A stretch of DNA of 15,234 nt from Gammaproteobacteria bacterium (GTDB taxonomy: Bacteria; Pseudomonadota; Gammaproteobacteria; DSM-19610). The translations under genes and the position numbers were made by a program. Below, one piece after another: positions 1-6,229 of this stretch. The notes beneath the pieces are model-generated. The model saw nothing but the letters and a program-made list of their open reading frames with translations. It did no database searches and had not been told where the DNA came from. Each line of letters begins with the position of its first letter. Position 1 is the stretch's first letter. The stretch lies in contig JAUXDG010000039.1 of NCBI GenBank assembly GCA_030618475.1, positions 1-15,234 on the forward strand, in the 5' to 3' direction.

Positions 1-657
1 TTCAAGCGAACGCTGGGTCTCCGGATCAAAGGTGCGTATCGACTCAATTTCATCGTCAAACAAATCAACACGGTAGGGATTCGAAGCACCCATCGGAAAC
101 AGGTCAAGCAATGAACCGCGTATCGCGAATTCACCATGCTCCATCACTTGCGAAACACACCGGTAACCGGCCTTTTCCAGGCGTACCCGCATGCTGTCGA
201 GATCAAGCTGTTCGCCGCTATTGAGTACCAGGCTGTACTGATCGAGAAATGATTGTGGCGGCAAGCGCTGCAGCAGAGTCGCAACCGGCACCAGTAGTAT
301 CCCTCTGCGCAATGTCGGTAGGCGCTGCAAGGTCAACAGGCGTTCGGAAATAATATCCTGGTGTGGTGAGCAGCTGTCATAGGGCAGCGTTTCCCAGTCC
401 GGGAAACACAGAATTTCCAGTGTCTGATCAGCGCAGAAAAAGCGCAGTTGCTGCTGCAGCCGTTCAGCCTGCTGGCTGTCCGGCGTCATGATCACCAGCA
501 CGCCGTCGTGAGCCTGTGCAGCGCCGGCCAGCACCAGCGGCAGGCTGTCGCCGTATAATTTCGACCACCGCAGGCGGGCGCCAGGAGCAGGAAGACGCGG
601 CTGCAGCGGACTGCTGGTGTCCGGTTGCTGTTGTGATTGTGTGGCGGCTTGAGACAT
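1..657 (-). CDS. mfd: Transcription-repair coupling factor Mfd, N-terminal part
   Basis: Mfd is a cytoplasmic DNA translocase that removes RNA polymerase stalled at lesions and recruits UvrA for strand-specific excision repair. Only the first 219 codons are here; the gene runs off the left edge. Reading the minus strand from the ATG at 655-657 gives a protein with the UvrB-like N-terminal module: FPDWETLPYDSCSPHQDIIS, then GILLVPVATLLQRLPP, then QVMEHGEFAIRGSLLDLFPM, then NPYRVDLFDDEIESIRTFDP. All four match remembered E. coli Mfd in the same order and spacing. The first ~30 residues are Gln/Pro/Ala-rich and weakly conserved, so the exact start is less sure, and no strong ribosome binding site is visible. 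A putative intrinsic terminator upstream (708-735) would isolate it from the gene at 1042-1644. The helicase motifs and C-terminal regulatory domain lie outside the window. Confidence 0.95.
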   Translation of the reverse strand, partial: MSQAATQSQQQPDTSSPLQPRLPAPGARLRWSKLYGDSLPLVLAGAAQAHDGVLVIMTPDSQQAERLQQQLRFFCADQTLEILCFPDWETLPYDSCSPHQDIISERLLTLQRLPTLRRGILLVPVATLLQRLPPQSFLDQYSLVLNSGEQLDLDSMRVRLEKAGYRCVSQVMEHGEFAIRGSLLDLFPMGASNPYRVDLFDDEIESIRTFDPETQRSLE

Positions 658-707
658 GGCTGGCCGGAGCATCCTGCAAAGCGGCGTATTCTCGCACAAA
701 GCCGAGC

Positions 708-735
708 AAAAATAACCGGCGTCAGGCACCGGTTA
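708..735 (-). terminator. Putative intrinsic terminator (minus strand)
   Basis: On the minus strand a 7-bp perfect stem (TAACCGG / CCGGTTA, positions 713-735) with a 9-nt loop is followed directly by five T residues (708-712). It would end transcripts coming from the DsrE2-like gene before mfd. The stem is short, so this is a moderate call; the hairpin could instead be an operator in the mfd upstream region. Confidence 0.45.
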
Positions 736-855
736 AGGGGGATGGAGCACTAGCGAGGCCTCGCCTCAGACCAATAAGTCGTGATGAATGCTTTATTTTC
801 TCGCAAAGGCGCAAAGACGCAAAGAATTATTCTTGGCGGGCTTTGCGTCTTTGCG

Positions 856-1013
856 GGCACCTCACCCCACTGCGCGGTCAAGAATCGGAGAAGAACTGTA
901 GGGTAGAATTCATTCGACCGATCGAGACTGGCCGAATAAATTCGGCCCTACAGGTGTAACCTGTTGCCCGGGGTGCCTCCAAATATCAATGTGCCAGGAG
1001 TTAAGTTCTTCAA
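856..1013. repeat. Insertion nested inside repeat copy 1
   Basis: Aligning the two repeat copies by eye shows continuity between base 855 and base 1014: copy 2 reads straight through where copy 1 carries these 158 extra bases. The insert begins GGCACC and has GGTGCC at 973-978, a possible pair of inverted ends. It contains a separate palindromic repeat (896-953). No coding potential was seen. Confidence 0.7.
896..953. repeat. Palindromic CTGTAGGG...CCCTACAG repeat
   Basis: The 58-bp unit starts CTGTAGGG and ends CCCTACAG, and its arms pair along nearly their full length, including GAATTCATTCG against CGAATAAATTC. Short palindromes of this CTGTAGGG / GAATTCATTCG type are, from memory, common dispersed intergenic repeats in many bacteria. 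It lies within the insertion that splits repeat copy 1. Confidence 0.7.
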
Positions 1014-1041
1014 GAGAGCAATTCTTGAAACTTGATTCATT

Positions 1042-1644
1042 CTACATAAACAAACAGACATCCGATTTCTGGGCGATGGGCAGAAACGAGGTGGCACCCA
1101 CGTAATCGGTCACTTCCTCTATGAATTCGCGCTTGTCAAAACCGAAAACGTCGACGGTCATCTGGCAGGCAATCAAACTGACATCGGCTTCCACACAGAG
1201 TCCACGCAGTTCTTCGACTGTGGCGACACCCTTATTTTTGAAGGTTTTTTTCATCAGGCTGGTGGCAACTTTTTCGAATCCGGGCACACCGGCCATCAAC
1301 AGGTTGGGCATCGGCCAGCTGATATCCTGGAACCACTTGGGCCCGAAGGGCATTTTCATCGGCATTGCCGGATTTCCCAGTGGACTGACGTCACAGTCAA
1401 GATCCTTTTTCAGCAGCAGCAGTCCATAGAAAGTGAAGAATATTGAGCTGTCCCAGCCCAGTGCCGAGGCCGTCGACGCCAGAATAAAGGGAGGGTAGGC
1501 CCAGTCCAGCGTCCCCTTAGTGGCAATGATCGCCATGGACGGGGTCCTGGCATCTTCGATGGCCTGCAATCTGGCCGGTAATAACTCGTCGAGTTTGCTG
1601 CTCAACCACTGATCCATATCGATATTTTCAAGTTGGGCGTTCAT
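1042..1644 (-). CDS. DsrE2-like DsrE/DsrF/DrsH-family protein
   Basis: The product resembles DsrE2, a DsrE-superfamily protein thought to handle protein-bound sulfane sulfur together with TusA and rhodanese in sulfur oxidizers. Recognisable blocks, numbered from the 1644 start, are AIIATKGTLDWAYPP (38-52), a hydrophobic stretch ending SIFFTFYGLLLLKKDL (about 53-82), SPLGNPAMPMKMPFGP (87-102), KGVATVEELRGLCVEADVSL (138-157), and a block around ACQMTVDVFGFD (159-170). Cysteines at about 84, 150, 160 and 197 are visible; 150 and 160 sit where this family carries its conserved ones. The hydrophobic stretch suggests membrane association. I prefer the ATG at 1642-1644 (200 residues) over the one at 1648-1650, because AGGAG ends directly before the upstream ATG but 6 nt before the preferred one. 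It is divergent from the TetR gene, with operators in between. The sulfur role is inferred from family; no TusA or rhodanese gene is in view. Confidence 0.85.
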   Translation of the reverse strand: MNAQLENIDMDQWLSSKLDELLPARLQAIEDARTPSMAIIATKGTLDWAYPPFILASTASALGWDSSIFFTFYGLLLLKKDLDCDVSPLGNPAMPMKMPFGPKWFQDISWPMPNLLMAGVPGFEKVATSLMKKTFKNKGVATVEELRGLCVEADVSLIACQMTVDVFGFDKREFIEEVTDYVGATSFLPIAQKSDVCLFM

Positions 1645-1711
1645 ATGCATCTCCTGTCCGGGTAAAGGGCTTGAGAAAAATACAGATAGTTATAATATTC
1701 TCACTTGCAAA

Positions 1712-1727
1712 CATACTAGACGGTATG
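1712..1727. promoter_or_regulatory. Putative TetR operator 1
   Basis: CATACTAGACGGTATG is a perfect 5-bp inverted repeat (CATAC / GTATG) with a 6-bp centre. It lies 68 bp upstream of the DsrE2-like start (1644) and 91 bp upstream of the TetR start (1818). Its size and position fit the usual site of a divergently transcribed TetR-family repressor. Confidence 0.6.
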
Positions 1728-1738
1728 GAGATTAACGA

Positions 1739-1754
1739 CAAACCAGTTGGTATG
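1739..1754. promoter_or_regulatory. Putative TetR operator 2
   Basis: Read on the minus strand this is CATACCAACTGGTTTG, which matches operator 1 at 11 of 16 positions, including CATAC and GGT. It is an imperfect palindrome. The two sites are 27 bp apart centre to centre, close to two and a half helical turns, which would place two dimers on roughly opposite faces of the helix. No confident -35/-10 pair could be assigned in this region. Confidence 0.5.
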
Positions 1755-1817
1755 TCAATAGCGTTCTGCCAGCGGTTGCCGAATAATAGGGGGCGATTTT
1801 GTCAAGGCGGGTCATAT

Positions 1818-2453
1818 ATGGAAAACCTGGAAGCTGTCGCGCGGGCAGAGCGAAATCCTGACCAGACGCGTCAACGCATTCTCGAAGCTGCGTTTATGGA
1901 GATGTATCGCAACGGTTTCCAGGGCATGCGGCTGGACGAGGTGATTGCGGCCACTGAACTCACCAAGGGCGCTCTGTACCACCATTTCCCCAATAAACGG
2001 GCGCTGGGTTATGCGGTGGTGGACGAGGTGATTATACCGACTGTCGAAGCCGTGTGGCTGCAGCCGCTGAAGAGTTCAGCGGAGCCTTTACAGGGACTGA
2101 TCGACGTGATCGAACAGATGCCGGACAATGAGCACAAGCCGCCGGAAATGATACGCTATGGTTGCCCGCTGAATAATCTGGCCCAGGAGATGTCGCCGCT
2201 GGATGAAGGATTCAGGCAGCGGCTGGATTATGCGTTCCGTGTCTGGCAGGATGTTATCCAGCAAACCCTTGAACGCGCCCAGCAGAAGAGGCATATTCGT
2301 GCTGGTGTAAACTGCGAAGAAGTCGCAACGTTTATCATGGCCGCTATGGAAGGTTGTATCGGTCTCGCAAAAAATGCGCAAAGTATGGAACGCTTGCATG
2401 TGTGTAACCGGGGACTGATTCAGTTTATCCGATCCCTGCAACCCCAAAAATAA
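1818..2453 (+). CDS. TetR/AcrR-family transcriptional regulator
   Basis: A 211-residue protein of typical TetR size. The N-terminal helix-turn-helix is clear: TRQRILEAAFMEMYRNGFQG (17-36), then LDEVIAATELTKGALYHHF (39-57), followed by NKRALGYAVVDE, where KGALYHHF is the family's recognition helix. The C-terminal half (about 65-211) is helical and contains the GCPLNNLAQEMSPLDEGFR block seen in one TetR C-terminal subfamily; it would bind the unknown inducer and form the dimer. An in-frame ATG at 1671 would add 49 residues running across both operator candidates and has no homology-like sequence, so I start at 1818, where the normal TetR N-terminus begins; the ribosome binding site there is weak (AAGGCGGG, 10 nt upstream). 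The exporter gene begins 13 bp after its stop, so the regulator probably heads that operon and controls itself, the exporter and the divergent DsrE2-like gene. Confidence 0.93.
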   Translation: MENLEAVARAERNPDQTRQRILEAAFMEMYRNGFQGMRLDEVIAATELTKGALYHHFPNKRALGYAVVDEVIIPTVEAVWLQPLKSSAEPLQGLIDVIEQMPDNEHKPPEMIRYGCPLNNLAQEMSPLDEGFRQRLDYAFRVWQDVIQQTLERAQQKRHIRAGVNCEEVATFIMAAMEGCIGLAKNAQSMERLHVCNRGLIQFIRSLQPQK

Positions 2454-2466
2454 TCAAGGAGTAAGC

Positions 2467-4758
2467 ATGGGGCAATCCCTGGCCGAGTGGCTGGTCCGCT
2501 GGCGTTGGTTGCTGGTGGTTCTGGCATTGGTAACGGCCGGCGTGGCGGCAAGCGGCGTACGTTTCCTCGACTTCTCCAACGACTACCGGATATTCTTCAG
2601 TAAAGAAAATCCACAGCTGGTTGCCTTTGAAAATCTGCAGAACACCTATACCAAGTCGGACAATGTCCTGTTTACCCTTGTGCCGGCCGATGGCGACGTG
2701 TTCACTGCGCACACACTGGAAGCCGTCGAGTGGCTTACGGAACAGGCCTGGCAGATTCCCTATTCCATTCGTGTCGATTCACTGACCAATTTCCAGCATA
2801 CCTACGCCGAAGGGGACGACCTGATTGTCGAGGACCTGGTCACGGAAGCGCCGAGCCTGGGTGTCGAAGAGCTGGAAAAAATCCGTACTGTGGCCATCAG
2901 CGAACCCTTGCTGGTCAATCGTATTGTCTCACCGGCAGGACACGTCACCGGTGTCAATGTCATTATTCAGCTGCCCGGCATCGACACGGCAGCGGAAGTG
3001 CCGGAAGTCGTCAGCTTTGTACGCGATCTGTCCGGGCAACTCACTGAACGTTATCCTGATCTCAAAGTACATCTCACCGGCGTTGTGTTTTTGAATAATG
3101 CCTTTTCCGAGATGGCGCTGCTCGATATACAGACATTGGTGCCGATCATGTTCGGCATTATTATTCTTGTGCTCGCGGTTCTGCTGCGTTCGGTTTGGGG
3201 GACGCTGGCAACCGTACTGGTCATTGGCATGTCAATCATCACGGCGATCGGCATGACCGGCTGGCTGGGCATCAGGCTGACGCCGCCATCGGCGAGCTCG
3301 CCAACCATGATCATGACGCTGGCGGTGGCCAGCTGCGTTCACCTGCTGGTGACCTTCCTGCAGGGCATGCAGCATTCCGAATCAAAAACTGCCGCCATGA
3401 ATGAAAGTCTGCGTGTTAACCTCCAGCCGATCTTGATTACCAGCCTTACCACGGCGATCGGTTTTATGTCGATGAACTTCAGCGACGCACCGCCATTCCG
3501 TGACCTGGGTAATATCGTCGCCATCGGCGTTATAGCCTCGTTCTTTTACTGTATCGCCCTGTTACCGGCGTTGATGCTGGTTTTGCCGGTCAGGGTGAAG
3601 ACGGCCACCAATCATTCGGTCACGGCATTCGACGCACTGGCGGATTTTGTGATTAAACGGCGAAAGCCGGTGCTCTGGGGCATGTCCCTGCTGGTGGTCG
3701 GACTGGTGGCATTTGTTCCGCAAAACGAGCTCAACGACGAATTCATCAAGTACTTTGACGAGCGCGTCGATTTCCGGGTGGATACGGATTTCACCACTGA
3801 GAACCTGACCGGTATTTACAACATTGCCTACTCGCTGGAAGCCGGAGAGTCCGGTGCCATCAGCGAGCCGGCATTTCTGAACAAGCTGGAAGCATTTGCC
3901 AACTGGTACCGGCAACAGCCCGAAGTGCTGCACGTCAACAGTCTGTCCGACACCATGAAACGGCTCAACAGGAACCTGCACGGGGATGATCCCGAGTGGC
4001 ATCGGCTGCCGGATCAGCGTGATCTGGCAGCCCAGTATCTGCTGCTTTACGAGATGTCCCTGCCGTACGGGCTCGACCTGAACAACCAGATCAATATCGA
4101 CAAGTCCGCGACCAAACTGGATGTTTCCCTGAATAGCCTGTCCAGTAACAAGACCATCGCCCTGGAAGAACGGGCGCAGCAATGGTTAAAGGACAATGCG
4201 CCGGCATCGATGCTGGTCCACGGAGCCAGCCCGGCGATCATGTTTTCACATATCGGTGCGCGCAACATTCGCAGTATGTTGACCGGCACCACGCTGGCAC
4301 TGGTACTGATTTCCTTTATCCTTATTTTTGCCTTGCGCTCATTGCGTATCGGCCTGATCAGTATCATTCCCAACCTGGTGCCGGCTGGCATGGCCTTCGG
4401 CTTGTGGGGCCTGCTGGTCGGAGAGATCGGTCTGGCGCTGTCGGTGGTGACCGGCATGACACTGGGTATCGTGGTTGACGACACCGTGCACTTTCTGAGC
4501 AAATACCTGCGTGCGCGAAGGGAGGATGGCTTGTCTTCCGCCGAGGCGGTGCGATATGCCTTCCATACGGTAGGCAAGGCACTCTGGACGACTTCCGCTG
4601 TCTTAGTCGCCGGATTTCTGGTTTTGACCAGATCGCCATTTGAATTGAATTCCGGTATGGGGCTGCTGAGTGCAATCACGATTGGCCTGGCTTTGTTAGC
4701 CGATTTCCTGTTGTTACCCACCTTGTTGATGACACTGGACAAAAAGGGACCATTATGA
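2467..4758 (+). CDS. RND/MMPL-family exporter
   Basis: A 763-residue inner-membrane transporter of the RND superfamily in the MMPL/HpnN-like branch, which uses the proton gradient to move hydrophobic molecules to or across the periplasm. The protein is an internal duplication: TM1 at about 13-33, a periplasmic domain of about 34-218, TMs 2-6 at about 221-376; then TM7 at about 400-417, a second periplasmic domain of about 418-600, and TMs 8-12 at about 603-757. The stretch GIVVDDTVHFLSKYLRARR (667-685) carries the paired aspartates in the TM10 region expected for proton relay. It lacks the size (about 1,000 residues) of AcrB-type drug pumps, and no membrane-fusion protein or TolC gene is adjacent. 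AAGGAG lies 5 nt before the start. Its stop overlaps the LolA-like start in ATGA, implying translational coupling. The substrate cannot be read from the sequence. Confidence 0.92.
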   Translation: MGQSLAEWLVRWRWLLVVLALVTAGVAASGVRFLDFSNDYRIFFSKENPQLVAFENLQNTYTKSDNVLFTLVPADGDVFTAHTLEAVEWLTEQAWQIPYSIRVDSLTNFQHTYAEGDDLIVEDLVTEAPSLGVEELEKIRTVAISEPLLVNRIVSPAGHVTGVNVIIQLPGIDTAAEVPEVVSFVRDLSGQLTERYPDLKVHLTGVVFLNNAFSEMALLDIQTLVPIMFGIIILVLAVLLRSVWGTLATVLVIGMSIITAIGMTGWLGIRLTPPSASSPTMIMTLAVASCVHLLVTFLQGMQHSESKTAAMNESLRVNLQPILITSLTTAIGFMSMNFSDAPPFRDLGNIVAIGVIASFFYCIALLPALMLVLPVRVKTATNHSVTAFDALADFVIKRRKPVLWGMSLLVVGLVAFVPQNELNDEFIKYFDERVDFRVDTDFTTENLTGIYNIAYSLEAGESGAISEPAFLNKLEAFANWYRQQPEVLHVNSLSDTMKRLNRNLHGDDPEWHRLPDQRDLAAQYLLLYEMSLPYGLDLNNQINIDKSATKLDVSLNSLSSNKTIALEERAQQWLKDNAPASMLVHGASPAIMFSHIGARNIRSMLTGTTLALVLISFILIFALRSLRIGLISIIPNLVPAGMAFGLWGLLVGEIGLALSVVTGMTLGIVVDDTVHFLSKYLRARREDGLSSAEAVRYAFHTVGKALWTTSAVLVAGFLVLTRSPFELNSGMGLLSAITIGLALLADFLLLPTLLMTLDKKGPL

Positions 4759-5531
4759 AAAATCCATGGCTGCTGATTCTGTTGAGTCTCCCGTTTAGCG
4801 TCCTGGCGCAGACAGCGGAACAGCGCGGACTGGAAATTGCCATCGAGGCCGATCGTCGCGATAGCGGTTTTCATGACTCCAGGGCATCGCTGCAGATGGT
4901 GTTGCGCAACAAACAGGGCAAGGAAAGTACCCGGCAGATTCGCGTCCGCACACTGGAGCAGCAGGATGACGGTGATAAAAGCCTGACGATCTTTGATCAG
5001 CCGGCCGATGTAAAGGGCACCAATTTCCTGAGTTTTACCCACAAGTCAGGTCCGGACGATCAGTGGCTCTACCTGCCGGCACTGAAACGCGTCAAACGAA
5101 TTTCCTCGCGTAATAAATCCGGTCCCTTCATGGGCAGCGAGTTTGCTTATGAAGATCTGTCATCACAGGAAGTAGAAAAATTCACTTACAAATATCTTCG
5201 CGATGAAAGCTGCGAAGGCAGGGATTGTTTTGTGATTGAGCGTGATCCTGTTGACAAATATTCCGGCTATACCCGCGAGATTGTCTGGATTGACACGCAG
5301 GAATACCGGCCGCACAGGGTTGAATTTTATGACCGGAAGAATGCGCTACTGAAAACACTGACCTACCAGGATTATCACCAGTATCTGGACAAATACTGGC
5401 GTGCCCACACCATGTTCATGGAAAACCATCAGACAGGAAAGAGCACGCGTCTTATCTGGAGTGATTACGAATTCCAGAGCGGGCAGACAGACCGGGATTT
5501 TGACCGTAACAGCCTGAAACGGGTGAAATAA
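4755..5531 (+). CDS. LolA-like periplasmic protein (outer membrane lipoprotein-sorting family)
   Basis: A 258-residue secreted protein with a signal peptide (1-18, cleavage likely after VLA). The mature part follows the LolA-like fold family often annotated as outer membrane lipoprotein-sorting protein: SLQMVLRNKQGKESTRQIRV (46-65), FDQPADVKGTNFLSFTH (80-96), DDQWLYLPALKRVKRISSRN (101-120), MGSEFAYEDLS (126-136) and YSGYTREIVWIDTQEYRPHR. This family forms an open half-barrel that can hold a lipid-like ligand. It is distinct from canonical LolA, which is shorter, so I give no symbol. Two cysteines (153 and 158) lie close together and may form a disulfide. The ATGA overlap with the exporter suggests the two proteins work together, with this one as periplasmic acceptor; that role is inferred. 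Only 5 bp separate its stop from that of the convergent DsrE gene. Confidence 0.88.
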   Translation: MKNPWLLILLSLPFSVLAQTAEQRGLEIAIEADRRDSGFHDSRASLQMVLRNKQGKESTRQIRVRTLEQQDDGDKSLTIFDQPADVKGTNFLSFTHKSGPDDQWLYLPALKRVKRISSRNKSGPFMGSEFAYEDLSSQEVEKFTYKYLRDESCEGRDCFVIERDPVDKYSGYTREIVWIDTQEYRPHRVEFYDRKNALLKTLTYQDYHQYLDKYWRAHTMFMENHQTGKSTRLIWSDYEFQSGQTDRDFDRNSLKRVK

Positions 5532-5536
5532 AAAAT

Positions 5537-6040
5537 CTAACGGATCTCTTCGATGGAAAACTTTTTTTCCATGATAACAGGCGTGATCAGCGCATAGCCC
5601 TGCAATTGCCAGTGGGCAATTTCGCTAATGGCTGACGGGGTGACTTTTATGAAATCATGGAAGTCACCTTTCCTATAGCCGTAATCCTGGGCAGCGAGTC
5701 CACAGACCCGGAATTCGACACCCAGTTCGGAGTAATAACGCATCCTCTCTACGGCATCCTTGTACTTGTCATAGTTCTTGCTGGCAACTGTGACGATTTC
5801 AGTGCCATGAATGATGACTTTCAAATCCAGGAATTCGGGCGCCATGTCGTAGGGCGCATCCATCAGCGGATTCATCAGTGAGCGAATCCAGTACAGCGCT
5901 GAATTGATTTTAGCCGGGTCATCGAAATAAAAATCAAACAGGACTTTCTGCTCGGTGTACGGTGTCTGCACAAACTCGGCACCTGAGTCCGCCTGTGTGA
6001 ATGTTGAGAACAACATGAGCAGGAGCGAAAGTTTTTTCAT
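5537..6040 (-). CDS. Periplasmic DsrE-family protein
   Basis: A 167-residue protein with a signal peptide (about 1-17, LLLMLFSTFTQA then DS) followed by a complete DsrE/DsrF-like domain. Diagnostic stretches are VLFDFYFDDPAKINSALYWI (33-52), LDLKVIIHGTEIVTVASKNY (71-90), and MRYYSELGVEFRVCGLAAQ (100-118), the last holding the single cysteine (C113) at the place where DsrE-like proteins often carry one. DsrE relatives in the cytoplasm relay sulfur; exported members such as this have no settled role. It is transcribed toward the LolA-like gene. Repeat copy 2 begins about 54 bp upstream, and no clear ribosome binding site precedes the ATG. A palindrome near its 3' end (553-572) is explained by codons and was not called a terminator. 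Confidence 0.85.
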   Translation of the reverse strand: MKKLSLLLMLFSTFTQADSGAEFVQTPYTEQKVLFDFYFDDPAKINSALYWIRSLMNPLMDAPYDMAPEFLDLKVIIHGTEIVTVASKNYDKYKDAVERMRYYSELGVEFRVCGLAAQDYGYRKGDFHDFIKVTPSAISEIAHWQLQGYALITPVIMEKKFSIEEIR

Positions 6041-6093
6041 CTGGCGACCGCTTGCGGTATCGGGATACTAGGAGCCCGTCCAAAAAACCTTGA

Positions 6094-6218
6094 AATGAAT
6101 CAAGTTTCAATAATTACTCTCGCCAAGACGCAAAGCCCGCCAAGTATAATGCTTTGCGTCTTGGCGAGAGAATAAACCACCCATCACGACTTATTGGTCT
6201 GAGGCGAGGCCTCGTTAG
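6094..6218 (-). repeat. Intergenic repeat element, copy 2, intact
   Basis: This is the same element as at 750-1041 in inverted orientation. It has the 33-bp identical left arm (6182-6214 on the minus strand), a perfect 19-bp stem (6117-6135 with 6152-6170) around a 16-nt loop, and the right-arm motif at 6094-6115. Where copy 1 has CGCAAAGACG / CGTCTTTGCG, copy 2 has CGCCAAGACG / CGTCTTGGCG, a compensatory change that keeps the stem paired. It sits between the stop of the DAHP-synthase-like gene and the start of the DsrE gene. The hairpin lacks a T-run, so it is not an obvious terminator. Confidence 0.85.
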
Positions 6219-6229
6219 AGTATAGACGA

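Larger units (their letters stand above)
750..1041 (+). repeat. Intergenic repeat element, copy 1, interrupted by an insertion
   Basis: This non-coding element fills most of the gap between mfd and the DsrE2-like gene. It has three parts shared with copy 2 (6094-6218, opposite strand): a left arm with 33 identical bases (754-786), a central stem-loop whose 15-bp arms are 810-824 and 841-855 with a 16-nt loop, and a right arm (1014-1041) ending in the motif TTGAAACTTGATTCATT. A 158-bp insertion (856-1013) separates the stem from the right arm; without it the copy would be about 134 bp, against 125 bp for copy 2. The loop ends in CTTGGCGGG in both copies. No open reading frame looks real, so it resembles a non-autonomous MITE or REP-type element. 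Elements with CGCAAAGACGCAAAG arms are, from memory, widespread in environmental proteobacteria. Confidence 0.85.

Noticed and set aside
801..855. CRISPR-like or tandem repeat made of GCAAAG units
   Set aside because: The repeated short words form the arms of one hairpin, with no regular spacers.
516..959. 147-codon open frame on the plus strand
   Set aside because: It crosses the antisense side of mfd, the terminator and the repeat element, and its translation shows no domain; it is a shadow frame.
1671..1696. TTGAGA and TATAAT as a promoter pair
   Set aside because: The spacing is only 14 bp, too short for a standard sigma-70 promoter, although TATAAT alone is a good -10.
1671..1817. 49-residue N-terminal extension of the TetR protein
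   Set aside because: The extension lies over both operator candidates and has no TetR-like sequence; the normal TetR N-terminus begins at 1818.
5553..5572. Palindrome ATGGAAAA-TTTTCCAT as a terminator between the convergent LolA-like and DsrE genes
   Set aside because: The stem is AT-rich, has no following T-run in either direction, and lies inside codons of the DsrE gene.
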